The notes under the pieces are model-generated. The model saw only the letters and a list, made by a program, of their open reading frames with translations. It was not told the origin of the DNA and did no database searches. A program made the translations under genes and the position numbers. 64,000 bases of DNA, from the NCBI RefSeq assembly GCF_000346465.2, contig NC_034014.1, forward strand, positions 10,290,505-10,354,504, written 5' to 3'. Shown here piece after piece: positions 24,720-35,659 of the stretch. Within the stretch, counting starts at the first letter, position 1. Each line of letters starts with the position of its first letter. The DNA comes from Prunus persica (lineage: Eukaryota; Streptophyta; Magnoliopsida; Rosales; Rosaceae).

Positions 24720-26960
24720 TTGGATCCTGACCAGCCAGACAGGAAAGCGCGGATCGGCTCGCGCTTAAGCCCAGAAGAGAAGGTGGAGCTTACCACATTC
24801 CTCCAGAGCAACAAAGACATGTTCGCATGGTCGCCATCAGACATGCCTGGCATCGACCCAAACATCATCTGTCATCGACTCCACGTCAACCCCGCGTGCA
24901 AGCCAGTGGCGCAGAAGAGACGTAACTTCGCACCCGAGCGAGTCGCTATCATCGAAGCCGAGATTGACAAACTCCTAGCTGCCGGCTTCATCGAAGAGGT
25001 CTCCTACTCAGAATGGCTTGCCAACGTTGTCTTGGTGGCAAAACAAGAAAAGGGCAAATGGAGAGTTTGCGTCAATTACACAGACCTCAACAAGGCATGC
25101 CCTAAAGACAACTTCCCATTGCCGAGAATCGACCAACTCGTGGATTCCACTTCTGGCAATCAGCTGCTCAGCTTCATGGACGCCTACTCCGGATATAACC
25201 AAATCCTGATGCACGAGGATGACAAGGCGAAAACTTCTTTCATCATCGAGAGAGGGACCTACTGCTACAAGGTCATGCCCTTTGGGCTGAAGAACGCCGG
25301 AGCAACCTATCAAAGGCTTGTAAATAAAATCTTCAAGGAGCAGATCGGCAAAACTATGGAAGTCTACGTGGATGACATGCTGGTCAAAGCCCCAAAACAT
25401 GCAGATCACATTGGAAATCTTGTTGAGTCATTCAGCTTGCTCCGCCAGTATCGCATGAAGTTGAATCCAAGTAAATGCACGTTTGGTGTATCCTCCGGCC
25501 GATTCTTGGGATACCTAGTCACGCAAGGAGGTATCGAGGCACACCCACGCCAAATCAAAGCCATTCTCGAGATGAAATCGCCCTCAACGGTGAAGGAAAT
25601 ACAAAGTCTGACGGGTAGAGCAGCGGCCCTCAACCGATTCCTCTCGAGATCAACTGACAAGTGCAGACCATTCTTCAAAGCTTTGAAGAAAGGACAAAGA
25701 GACAAATGGGACGAGGAGTGCGAAGTAGCTTTCCAGAGTCTGAAGACTTACCTCGCCTCACCTCCTCTGCTCTCAACACCAGTCCCTGGTGAGGACTTGT
25801 TTGTATACCTGGCAGTGTCCAGCTCAGCTATTAGTTCAGCTCTCATCCGAGAAGAGCTGGGGGCCCAACATCCGGTATTCTACACTTCAAAAGCTCTCCT
25901 CGATGCAGAAACTCGCTACCCGAAGTTGAAGAAACTTATTTTGGCTCTTGTAGTTTCTGCAAGAAAGCTGCGACCCTACTACCAAGCTCATCGAGTCATC
26001 GTCATGACCGACTTTCCTTTGAGACCAATCATCCATAGCCCTAATGCTTCTCAGCGACTCATGAAGTGGGCTATAGAGCTAAGCCAATATGACCTCCTCT
26101 ACCGGCCAAAAACTGCAATAAAAGCCCAGGCTTTAGCAGACTTCGTCGTAGAATTCACCCCGTCAGCTGAAAAAGAGAAGTTGGTCAACCAAAAGAAGGA
26201 AAGTTCAGAAGCAGACGGGACCTCCGCAGAACCTAGCCAACCCAGAGACATGTGGCAGTTGCGCGTAGACGGAGCGTTGAACCAAAAAGGAGCTAGAGCA
26301 GGGGTCGTCATCACCACTCCGGATGGAACCCTGTTGGAGCAAGCTATTACGCTTGGCTTCCCGGCCTCGAACAACGAGGCAGAATACGAGGCATTGCTCG
26401 CCGGCCTACGCTTGGCAAAAGAGCTCGCAATCAAAAAGCTAGCCATCTACTCAGACTCACAATTAATCACGAATCAAGCCTCAGGTGAATACATGGCAAA
26501 GCACCCAAGGATGATCTTGTACCTTGACAAAGTCCAAGAGTTGTTGAAGGCATTTCCCACCTTCACCATCCAACAAGTGCCCCGGGCAGAGAACGCTCAT
26601 GCAGACGCACTGGCAAGCCTAGGATCAGCGCTAGATACCCAGTTCAGACGCTCCATCCCGGTCGAACACCTTGACCGACCAAGCATTGAAGAAATAGAGC
26701 TAATCGATACCATGCAGATTGACGAGGACCCCAGTTGGCAAGACCCCATCATCGACTATTTGACGAATGGAAACCTGCCAACGGACAAGTCCGAAGCTAG
26801 AAAGGTCCAGCAGAAGGTCGCGAGATACTACATGCACGGCAACAAGCTCATCCGCAGATCGTACTCCGGCCCTCATCTCACCTGCATAAAGTACCCTCAG
26901 ACACTTGAGGTTCTTTGCAAAATTCACGACGGCGAGTGTGGCAACCACTCTGGGGCAGGT
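24720..26960 (+). pseudogene. Tat element reverse transcriptase with two RNase H domains
   Basis: A 753-codon open frame. The RT part has KWRVCVNYTDLNKACPKD, SGYNQILMHEDD, MPFGLKNAGATYQRL and the YVDDMLVK active site. A first RNase H follows (FYTSKALLDAETRYPKLKK, then ALADFVVEF). A second, archaeal-like RNase H spans roughly residues 515-640 (RVDGALNQKGARAGVV, SNNEAEYEALLAGL, YSDSQLI, ENAHADALASLG). This dual arrangement is characteristic of Tat elements. The frame ends in the integrase zinc finger, where one base is missing near 26955. Confidence 0.93.
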
Positions 26961-27970
26961 CGCTCGCCCAGAAAGCTCTAAACATAGGCTACTTCTGGCC
27001 TACCATGCGTCACAACTCCTCTGAATATGTCAAGAAGTGTGATCGCTGTCAGCGATACAAGCCGATCCCTAATCTACCTGCCGAAGTCTATCATCCGCAA
27101 AACAGTCCATGGCCGTTTATGCAATGGGCCATCGACCTAGTGGGTCCCTTACCACCAGCGCCCGCCAAGAAAGAAATGATGATCGTCGCCACCGACTACT
27201 TTACTAAATGGATCGAGGCCGAAGCTCTATCCTCTACTAAAGAAGCCGATGTGGAGCGATTCATCAGGAAAAACATCATCTGCCGGTTTGGCTGCCCACA
27301 ATCACTAGTTACCGACAATGGCTCGCAATTCATCGGCAAGCAGATCACTGCCTTCTTCAAAAAGTACGGCATCAAGCAGCATCTATCTACCCCAAGATAT
27401 CCTCAAGGCAACGGCCAGGCCGAGGCATCCAATAAAATAATATTGGACTGTCTAAAGAAGAGATTAGAAGGCGCTGAAGGAAAATGGGTGGATGATCTCC
27501 CCAGAGTACTATGGGCTTATCGCACCACCAAACGAAGATCGACTGGTGAAACCCCATTCTCCCTCGCCTATGGAACAGAAGCGATCATACCACCTCACAT
27601 CACTGTCCCCTCCATAAGCTTGGAAGTGGGCAGTGTTGATCAGAACTCCGAGCAGATGAGGCTCAACCTCGACTTACTTGAAGGCGAATGTGAGAAGACC
27701 ATTATCCGGGTCGCCTCATATCAGCAGCAGTTGAAGTCTTACCACGATAAAAGAGCTAAGGTCAGACAGTTTCAACCAGGCGACCTCGTGCTAAGAAAGG
27801 CTTTCATTACTGCACAGAGGCAAGGGTCGAAAAAGATGAATCCTAACTGGGAGGGTCCTTACAAGATCAGCCGGTCTGGGGGCAGAGGAAGCTACACACT
27901 CAACACTATGGAGGGGAAGGAAATACCACGACAATGGAATGCTCACCATCTTCGAAAGTATTATCCATAA
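26915..27970 (+). pseudogene. Tat element integrase
   Basis: The zinc-binding His residues lie in the tail of the preceding frame, and the Cys pair is in KKCDRCQRYK here. The catalytic core shows AIDLVGPLPP (first Asp), VTDNGSQF (second Asp) and GQAEASNKIIL (Glu). A C-terminal GDLVLRKAF and GPYKISRSGGRGSYTL segment follows; no chromodomain is seen. The frame is complete from about 26955 to the TAA at 27968-27970. The single-base loss at its start separates it from RT/RNase H. Confidence 0.93.
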
Positions 27971-28115
27971 CACCTCCTCATGGCTGCTAGAAGTTCTAAG
28001 TTTTGTACCAAGTTGTTTCCATTTTCGAATAAAGGACTGTAATCTTATGAATATCAATATAAGTTCAGTTTCTCATTCCAAAATGTCTCATCTGCCCACA
28101 AAACACAACATTTGC

Positions 28116-28765
28116 CCATAAGCAGCATCCTTCGGGAGACGCAGGGTACGCCAGGAATTTCCTAAGGGAGATATCCAGGTTCCTATCCGTTTCCTAAGGG
28201 AGGCAGGATGGTCACACATTTGCCCATAAGCAGTGTCCTTCGGGAGACGCAGGGTACGCCAGGAATTTCCTAAGGGAGATATCCAGGTTCCTATCCGTTT
28301 CCTAAGGGAGGCAGGATAGTCTCACAGTTGCCCATAAGGAGCGTCCTAAGGGACACGCAGGGCGACGACTAAAAGCGTCCGTTTGGAGACGCAGCCCGCT
28401 AAAAAAGCGTCCTAAGGGAGACGCAGGGTGCGCCAGGAGTTTCTTAAAAGGGGGTCGCCATGCTTCCTGCGGGAAATATCCAGGTTCCTATCCGTTTCTT
28501 AAGGGAGGCAGGATAGTCACACAGTTGCCCATAAGGAGCATCCTAAGGGAGACGCAGGGTAACGACAAAACGCGTCCGTTTGGAGACGTAGCCCGCTAAA
28601 AAAGCGTCCTAAGGGAGACGCAGGGTGCGCCAGGAATTTCTTAAAAGGAGGTTTACATGCTTCCTGCGGGAAATATCCAGGTTCCTATCCGTTTCCTAAG
28701 GGAGGCAGAATAATCATGTAGTTGCCCATAAGTAGCGTCCTACGGGAGACGCAGGGCGACGACCA
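28116..28765 (+). repeat. Tandem array I of the Tat element
   Basis: At least five units begin gcccataag (about 28116, 28223, 28329, 28526 and 28723). They include the recurring phrases gggagacgcagggt and atccaggttcctatccg. Spacing changes from about 107 bp to about 197 bp, so longer units arose from compound repeats. Confidence 0.85.
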
Positions 28766-28769
28766 AGGC

Positions 28770-29195
28770 ATCCTACGGGATGTGCAGAATACACCCGGAG
28801 TCTCTCAAGGGGGACCCTGGTGCTTGCCAACTTCCTAAAGGGAATCATCCTACGGGATGTGCAGAACACACCCGGAGTCTCTCAAGGGGGACCCTGGTAC
28901 TCGCCAACTTCCTAAGGGAAATCATCCTACGGGATGTGCAGAACACGCCCGGAGTCTCTTAAGGGGGACTCTGGTGCTTGCCAACTTCCTAAGGGAAATC
29001 ATCCTATGGGATGTGCAGAACACACCCGGAGTCTCTCAAGGGGGACCCTGGTGCTTGCCAACTTCCTAAGGGAAATCATCCTATGGGATGTGCAGAACAC
29101 GCCCGGAGTCTCTCAAAGGGGACCCTGGTACTCGCCAATTTCCTAAGGGGAATCATCCTACGGGATATGCAGTGCATGCCCGGAGTCCTTCAAGG
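28770..29195 (+). repeat. Tandem array II, 77-bp units
   Basis: Five to six units with a period of exactly 77 bp share catcctacgggatgtgcaga, cccggagtctctcaaggg and gccaacttcctaaggg. The array lies between integrase and the antisense gene. Such arrays are common in the 3' region of Tat/Ogre-like elements. The overlapping short frames through it are products of the repeat, not genes. Confidence 0.92.
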
Positions 29196-29465
29196 GGGGC
29201 CCTGGTACTCACAAATCTCTAAAGGAGGACGTGCAATCAAAACATAGGTTGGTTACTCAAGCAGTTTACAAGTCAAATATGCAAGTTGAAGTTGAAAAAT
29301 GTAACTGAAATTTCCATAACAAACAGACCAACCGGCCAAGTTTATCAAAAAGAAGATGGTCAAATAAGACCAATTATTCTAAACAAAAAAAAAAAAGCAA
29401 ACTACAAAAGCTGAAAAGAAACAAAAAAGAGTCTTCGTCTACTTGGAGACGCCAGCAGAAGACCT

Positions 29466-31625
29466 TTAAGCTGCAGCCTCTTCGGCATCCACCTGACTAG
29501 CTACGTCTTTAGCAACTCCATCTGCCTGAACCGTGACATCTGCCATCATCTCGTCTACTGCGTCTACCTCTGCTTCATCCTCTCCGGTTACCTGCTCTTC
29601 CATTCCCCCTTCCATAGGGGGTGAGTCGGGGCAGAGCATCTCGATGTCTACATCGTCAATCGCATACAAAGAATCAGTCCCATTTGCGCAATGCAGGTAG
29701 CCCAACTTGTACGCATCTATGGTGGCTTCAAACTTGGATTCTTTGGCAGACTTATGATAGGCATGAAACCTAGCCAGGAGTTTGTCATAGCTAAGGGAGA
29801 TGTCCGCATTCTTACGCTCAAGACGAAAGAAGGCATCTTTTCGACTAGCCAAATCAGCAGCGGAGGAGTTGAGCTCAGAATCCTTCTCGGTAAGGGAGCA
29901 TTTCAGCCCAGATATCATCGCCCTCAAATCAGACGTCTTCTTCTCATAACGGGCCTGCTCGGCGGAAAGCTGGCTGGCCAATTCAGCATTCTTCTTCTCC
30001 AACTCGCTGAGCTGGGCAGAAGAGGGGGCAACGGCAGATGAGTTCCGAATAGTCTCAGCAACAAAAATCAGTCCTTTTTGAATCAGATGGAGTGACGCTT
30101 CCCTTTGTTTTTCCAAGGAAAGACACGAGAAAGTGCCAAGATCGCCAGCCTGATGGATGTGATCAACCAACTCAGCACAGGACGACGAATTTGATAGGAA
30201 GTTCGTCTTGAGCAGATCAGATACACATGCATCCCCTTCAGAGCTAGGCTTGTTCACCTTAGGACCAACTGTCGACATGTAGGAAAAACCTTTAACCCGG
30301 GCAGATGACTCTCTCATCTTCTTAGCCTCCGCTAACTTCATCTCCAAAGGAGTCAATAATGCTGGATCATGAGCAGACCTCCCGTTTCGATCTCCATCTT
30401 TTGACCGATGCAGACGACTTGAACTTCTAGGAGGAATGTCTGCATCTCTTCGACGCTCGACAGAACTAGGTCGAGCACGAGCCGTTTCACGAAACATATC
30501 ATGGTTGTCGAGCGTGTCAGCAGGAGGCTCGGGTGGAACACCCCGAATACCGCGCATACCACCAACCTTCGTGCTATCTGCACCCACGAGATGCTTGACC
30601 CTGGCAGACGATGAGGGAGCAGACCCCACTTGAGTCTTCTCAGCAGAAGGAAGCCTTGGTTTCTTCCTCGATGGAGACCCATCCTTCGCATGCGAAGAAG
30701 TAGCTTCACCTCTTGAAGATTTGGCAACAACTTTTCTCTTTGAGAGAGATTTAGCAGAACATTCTTCTTGTCCGCCAAGCAGATCATCAGGGTCAGGGCC
30801 GTTCTGCTTCCACCTTTCGACGTCCTCGACAGGGGGCAAACCACCGTCTTCCTCCCGGTACTCACTCAACAGCCAGCGCCACTCGCGAAACCTTAGAGGG
30901 ATGTTCAAAGCACGACGGGCCTTAGCCATGTCCGGCCCAAGCTCCAATTGCTTGCTAATGTCACTCACTGCAAGCAGAAGACAGAAGTTAGTCAGCCACA
31001 CTTCAAGAAATTCAAATGAAAGGAGCGCATCAAAAATTGCAAAGAGACATACCATCGCAATAGGTGATGGGAACAAGTGGGCCATCACCAACGTCGCCTT
31101 CCCACCGTCCGCTGACCTCCAACACGTCGTCATGCCAAGCGTGATCCCCTTGACTAAGACTGTTGAACAGCTTGGCCTTGTAGACGCGAACTTGGGCATA
31201 CTGCTCGAAGTGCCTCACTTCGAAGAAATAAAAGAACTCTCGCACCGTCAGCTCCAACATGAAGAAACGACTCAGATTCTCGAAGCACATGATCGCCCGG
31301 TAAGCATTTGGAGTACACTAGCTCGGAGCACACCCCATGGCGCAGAACACCTCCTTGAAAAGCTTTGACAGCGGGAATTTGAAGCCCAAGGAGAAGTAAA
31401 AAGGACGGAAGGTGATGATCCTAGCATCAAGATCATTCGCATCCACCAAAGGCTCGTTGTCCTTCCGAGACTTCACGCATAAGCAGCTCGCCACTTTTGG
31501 AATTGAGCATCAGTCGCGACGCGATGCAAGTTGGCCACAAACTTCTTGCTATGCACTATGGAGCCTCCCTATAAATACAAAGGGACCTGAGAACTTGGAG
31601 CCTTGCTACCATCTCCGGAAGACAT
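29466..31625 (-). pseudogene. Spliced antisense gene carried by the Tat element
   Basis: This is a two-exon minus-strand gene: exon 1 31625-31053 (MSSGDGSKAPSSQVPLY...), a GT/AG intron 30968-31052, and exon 2 30967-29466. Splicing joins PLVPITYCD to SDISKQLELGPDMAKARRA in frame. The protein has a globular N-terminal part (LTVREFFYFFEVRHFEQYA, RVYKAKLF), a basic disordered middle, a long coiled coil (about the last 200 residues: ELEKKNAELASQLSAEQARY) and an acidic tail. It resembles proteins annotated in plant genomes as putative transposon or ASY2-like proteins; the function is unknown to me. Exon 1 has TAG codons near 31575 and 31325 and a 1-nt shift near 31480, so this copy is broken. Exon 2 is fully open. 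Confidence 0.75.
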
Positions 31626-31641
31626 GGTTGATCAACAAGTA

Positions 31642-32460
31642 GCTGCAAAAAGAAAAAAAAATTCTACATGTTAGAATGCAAAAAAAAAAAAAAAAAAAAA
31701 AAAGACAGCAGCAGCAACAAAACAAAAAATTTTAAGCTGCTTGGATCAGCCCAGGGAATCGGCCCAGCAGCACGCAACCCAGCAGGAGTCGTCCAGCTAG
31801 CATCTCAGCCCAGCACGAATCAGGAGGCCCATCGACTTCATCCAGCGGCGGCCCACCTCGCTCCAGCCCAGCGCTCTTCTTCCTCCTGGCCCGCCCGCTC
31901 CGCACGCGCAGCCCGTGCCCAGCGCGAAGGCCCAGCTCAAGCCCACCTCGCTCCAGCCCAGCTCCACTTCTCCCAGCGCTAGCCCAGCACGCATTCAGCT
32001 CCAATGCAAGGCCTCATGCCACCTGGTTCAAGCTCCTGGCCCAGCTCCTCCAGACCTCCAGCTCGAGCCCAATAGTGTAGCCACAATCCATGCAAGGCCA
32101 GCCCTTGCGCACCTGTTCTACCCTTGCGCACAAAGCTCGCCAGCAGCAGGCACGCCTCTAAGTTGAACCCAAGCTTGCACCTCTTGCTGCCATCTTGGCT
32201 CACCAGTGCACACCAACCTGCTGACCTCCCATTCAGCTCCCCACATCGACTAGAAGGCATGATCCAAGCTGCCAAAAATCGGAACAAAGACAAAAAAATA
32301 TATGACCCAAGTCTAATTACCTTGGGTGTACGATGAAGGCAAGAGCTCAAGAAGAAGGGAAAAATTCTCCAAAGCTTACTCTCTCTCACTAATGAAATCG
32401 GAATGGATTTTGGATGTGAAGAATAAATTGGAGGAGCCCTACATTTATAAGGATAAAAAT
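31642..32460 (-). promoter_or_regulatory. Candidate antisense promoter, 5'UTR exon and intron
   Basis: On the minus strand there is a TATAAAT box at about 32447-32454, an exon ending CCAAG at 32321 with donor GTAATT, and an acceptor (pyrimidine tract then TGCAG) just before 31642. That is 17 bases upstream of the ATG at 31625. The intron (31643-32320) has a GC-rich section full of AGCCCAG-like words. This gives the antisense gene its own transcription unit separate from the LTRs. It is inferred from sequence signals only. Confidence 0.45.
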
Positions 32461-32629
32461 TCCTTAACCTACAAGGAATCGCAAATTCTTTCCAACCTGG
32501 GAGTTCATAAAATTGGCAAGTCAAACACCTCCTCTACGCAGGAGCCCAAGTCCACGAAGGAAGCCCAGTTACAGCTGGACAGCCCAACGGATAATTTACA
32601 TCTCCTACATGCCACCACGCGCCATGCAG

Positions 32630-32644
32630 AAGCTGGGGGGCATT
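32630..32644 (+). other. Tat element polypurine tract
   Basis: The purine run agctggggggcattt abuts the 3' LTR start TGTGGG at 32645. Confidence 0.7.
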
Positions 32645-33340
32645 TGTGGGAACCTAATTAAATCAAACCCTAGGTCAAATAATTCCTACCATTTGGGGAT
32701 TATTTGACCAAATTGGGAGTCAATCAACCTAATTAGGAGTTACTCAATTTAATTGGGAATTATCCAATTAAATTGAACATTACCTAATTAGGTTGAGATT
32801 TGATTTGGTTAATTACCACGATCCCCAATTAAATGAGAAGATACCTAATTGAATCGGGATTTGATTTGATACCTACCACAATTAGGGATTTGATTTACCC
32901 TAATTAATCAAATTCCTAATTAATCAAATCAATCCCAAAAAGGGGAGGAATAATTCCTTTCCATCTACAGAATTATTTCTCAGAAACCCTAGCCTCCGAG
33001 ACTACTATAAAAGCATAGCCATACACAATGGTTGAGGTATGTCAGAATTACTACTAAAATCTCTACAGAAAATTCCTCTCAAACCCTAGCCACCTCTTCT
33101 CTTTCTCTCTTTTACGTAAGGCTCCGGCCGCCCGATTTATATTATAAACACATCCCGTACCCTATTTTAGCTATCGTTTCTCTAAAGATCGATTGAACTG
33201 ATTTAGGCATCGGAGGGCCTTTGGCCAACACCCCCCGGGTGTGGTCTTTTACTCCGATCTGTTTTGCAGGGAGAAAGAGAGGCGGAGAAGACGAAGGAAT
33301 CTTGGGCGAATATTCTCCCGTGAGATTATTTGCACAAACA
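32645..33340 (+). repeat. Tat element 3' LTR
   Basis: The 696-bp copy is nearly identical to the 5' LTR except for a 10-bp extra segment near 33161-33170 and eight substitutions. In each of these it carries T or A where the 5' LTR has C or G. Confidence 0.95.
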
Positions 33341-35047
33341 GTCGTCAATGAGTAGCATGAAATATCTGTTTCCAGCTATAGACTCTGTCTGCATTGGACC
33401 ACATAAATCTGTATGTATCAGTTCCAGAGGATTTTCTGCTCTCCAAGCCTGCCCTTTAGGAAACCAGTCCCTATGTTGCTTGCCCAGTTGACATCCCTTA
33501 CATACACCATTAATTTCTTCCAAAAATGGCAGACCATGAACCATACTTTGATCTCTCAGCTGTTTGAGACTTCTAAGGTTCAAGTGGCCTAACCTCTTAT
33601 GCCAAATCCAAGTGCATTCAGTCACACTAGCTCTTAATGCAATCTGATCAGATTGCATTAAAGATAAAGGATAACACCTATTATTCTTCATCTTAACCTT
33701 GATAATCAACTTGTCAAGTGAGGGGCCATCAAAGATGCAGCACATGCCTCCACCAAACAGCAAATGGTATCCATGTTCATCCATTTGACCAACACTCAAC
33801 AGATTTTCCTTTAATCCAGGTAGAAACATGACCTCCCTAATGTATTTCTTGCCTGCACTAGTTTCAATTACCAGTGAGCCTATACCTGTAACATCCACCA
33901 AATTTCCCGTAGGCATCTGCACCTTTCCATAAACGTTTGTCCTCATATCAACAAGCAAGTCTGCACTTCCAGTCATGTGGTTGCTGCAGCCACTGTCAAT
34001 ATACCAATTTCCATTTGTGTTCACATCAGAAATGACACTATTGGCAAAGAATAGATTTCCAGTCATCTCAGTTTGGTTGACACAATTGGCCTTTTGAGTA
34101 GCCTTACCTAGAGTGCATTCCCTAGCCAAATGTCCGAACCTATCACAGTTAAAACATTTAGGCTTCCCCTTATATCTACACTCACCAAAATGAAATTTGG
34201 AGCACACCCTGCACTGTGGTTTAGCAGCATCTTGAGTTGTCTGTTGTGGTGAACTAGAGCTGTGATTTGGTGCATAATTATTCTGCTGAGGCTTTCCTTT
34301 CGATTCCCATGGTTTTCCCTTGGAGTTCCAATTCTTTTGAGACTTAGAGTGATTCTTGCTTTGTTGCCCTTTTGAACTTACGGAAAAAGAAGCAAATGCC
34401 CTTTCAGTGGTATCCACATTATGTAGATCAAACCTCTGTTCTTGGCTTTTCAAAATGGCTACAACTTCCTGCAAGGCCACAGTCTCTAAACTTTTGGTAT
34501 TTTCAATAACCAGACAAATAGGGTCATATGGCTTACTAAGGCTAATCAAAACTTTCTGAACCAGTCTCTCATTAGTCAGAATCTCACCAAATGTTTTCAT
34601 TTGATTTATCAAGTCATTTAGCCTAGTCAAATAGCCAGATAAGGTTTCATCATCTCTCATCCTAGCATACTCAAATTCACGCCTCAGATTTTGTAATTTT
34701 ACAGATCTTACCTGATCACCACCATGGTACTCTCCATACAACAAATCCCAAGCCATTTTTGCTGTTCCAGCATTGGCTATTCGTGGGAAAATCTGATCTG
34801 AAACCGCAGTCTGAATAATGCCCAGGGCCTTAGCATCTTGCATATAGACAGCTGCTGTTTTCTCATCAACCTCCTCTTCTGAGCCTCCTTCAGCCTTCTT
34901 CTTCGAGTCTGGGGTCGGAATCCCCTTCTCAACCAATTTCCATAACCCGTGCGACTTGAAGATCGTCATCATTCTGATTCCCCAGAATTCGTAATTCTCG
35001 CCGGAGAAGATCGGAGTTCGTACTTCAGAACTTCCAGATCCAGCCAT
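33341..35047 (-). pseudogene. Copia gag, protease and N-terminal integrase
   Basis: The frame starts at ATG 35047 (MAGSGSSEVRTPIFSGENYE) and stays open for about 569 codons up to the gypsy insertion. It has the Copia gag/UBN2-type domain (LWKLVEKGI, QNLRREFEYARM), a CCHC zinc knuckle (CFNCDRFGHLAREC, about residue 300), and the protease site WYIDSGCSNHMTG (about residue 350). The GAG-pre-integrase zinc finger (HKRLGHLN ... CKGCQLGKQHR) and the first integrase Asp in HTDLCGPM follow. It is cut at LLIDD by the 5-bp TSD of the gypsy element. No stop interrupts this half. Confidence 0.94.
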
Positions 35048-35179
35048 CTTTTAGCTCAGATGAAACGGGTCGCAAATCGAAAGCTGACTTTTCGAACGGT
35101 CTCTGCAACTTCGCCTGAGCTCAGCCAACCTTGGGTGGAGCTCAATTTCTTACGCCCAGATCTTAATCGATCGAACCAG

Positions 35180-35191
35180 GCTCTGATACCA
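35180..35191 (-). other. Copia primer-binding site, initiator Met tRNA
   Basis: On the minus strand TGGTATCAGAGC directly follows the 5' LTR. This is the standard plant Copia site complementary to the 3' end of initiator methionine tRNA. Confidence 0.93.
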
Positions 35192-35514
35192 TGTAAAAGT
35201 TTGATAATATTTTGTAATCTTCTTATCAATTTCAGAGATAGAGAGGTGTAAGAGGAATGAAGAGGAGAGAATCTGTAAAACTGCTCTGCTTACTCTCTAA
35301 GTCAGAGAGCAAGGATATGTATATTCTGTTTTTTTCTTTCTATTCCATCACACACACACACAGAGTACATGACCGTTAGCCTTAGCTGGATGCACACACA
35401 TAATATTGCATCTCAACCTTACACCTGTCAATTTCTAAGACAAAGTGAATACACTATGAAATACTAGGCTAATTAACACTCAGCTCAAATTAGCTCAATG
35501 CTTATACACTAACA
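35192..35514 (-). repeat. Copia 5' LTR (right)
   Basis: 323 bp, TGTTAG...TTTACA on the minus strand. It pairs with 18545-18867 and is bordered by the TSD ttgtt at 35515-35519. Confidence 0.95.
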
Positions 35515-35659
35515 TTGTTGATTCAAGCACTCAAAGTACGAAGACTTATTGAATCAATATCACCATTACTAAAGTACTTTATTACAAATTTTTCCTAAAT
35601 TATCATGCATAGATACACATTATTCTGGGGGTAAGGTTGAACATTGAGGACTTGGCTTT

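Larger units (their letters stand above)
21259..33340 (+). mobile_element. Ty3/gypsy (Tat-type) LTR retrotransposon nested in the Copia integrase
   Basis: LTRs at 21259-21944 (686 bp) and 32645-33340 (696 bp) start TGTGGGAACC and end TGCACAAACA. The TSD gtcgt is at 21254-21258 and 33341-33345. Domain order on the plus strand is gag, protease, RT, RNase H, a second archaeal-like RNase H, integrase. RT before integrase makes it Ty3/gypsy, and the extra RNase H points to the Tat lineage. A long region between integrase and the 3' LTR holds tandem repeats and an antisense gene. The coding region has several TAG stops and 1-nt shifts, so it is non-autonomous now. Confidence 0.96.
18545..35514 (-). 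mobile_element. Copia LTR retrotransposon, split by a nested gypsy element
   Basis: The terminal repeats are 323 bp each and nearly identical (18545-18867 and 35192-35514), and the 5-bp TSD ttgtt flanks both sides (18540-18544 and 35515-35519). The element reads on the minus strand: 5' LTR at right, PBS, gag-protease-integrase-RT-RNase H, polypurine tract, 3' LTR at left. Subtracting the nested element (21259-33340 plus its 5-bp TSD) leaves about 4.9 kb, a normal Copia size. The few differences between LTRs suggest a fairly young insertion. It landed next to the 3' end of ankyrin-PGG copy 2. Confidence 0.96.

Noticed and set aside
28770..29195. CRISPR-like regular repeats
   Set aside because: The 77-bp units are head-to-tail with no unique spacers, and they sit inside a plant retrotransposon.
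28780..29247. Series of overlapping 60-78-codon frames
   Set aside because: They are offset by exactly 77 bp and are by-products of the tandem array.
31668..32336. Several Pro/Ala/Ser-rich frames on both strands
   Set aside because: The stretch is a GC-rich repeat of AGCCCAG-like words and is better explained as the 5'UTR intron of the antisense gene.
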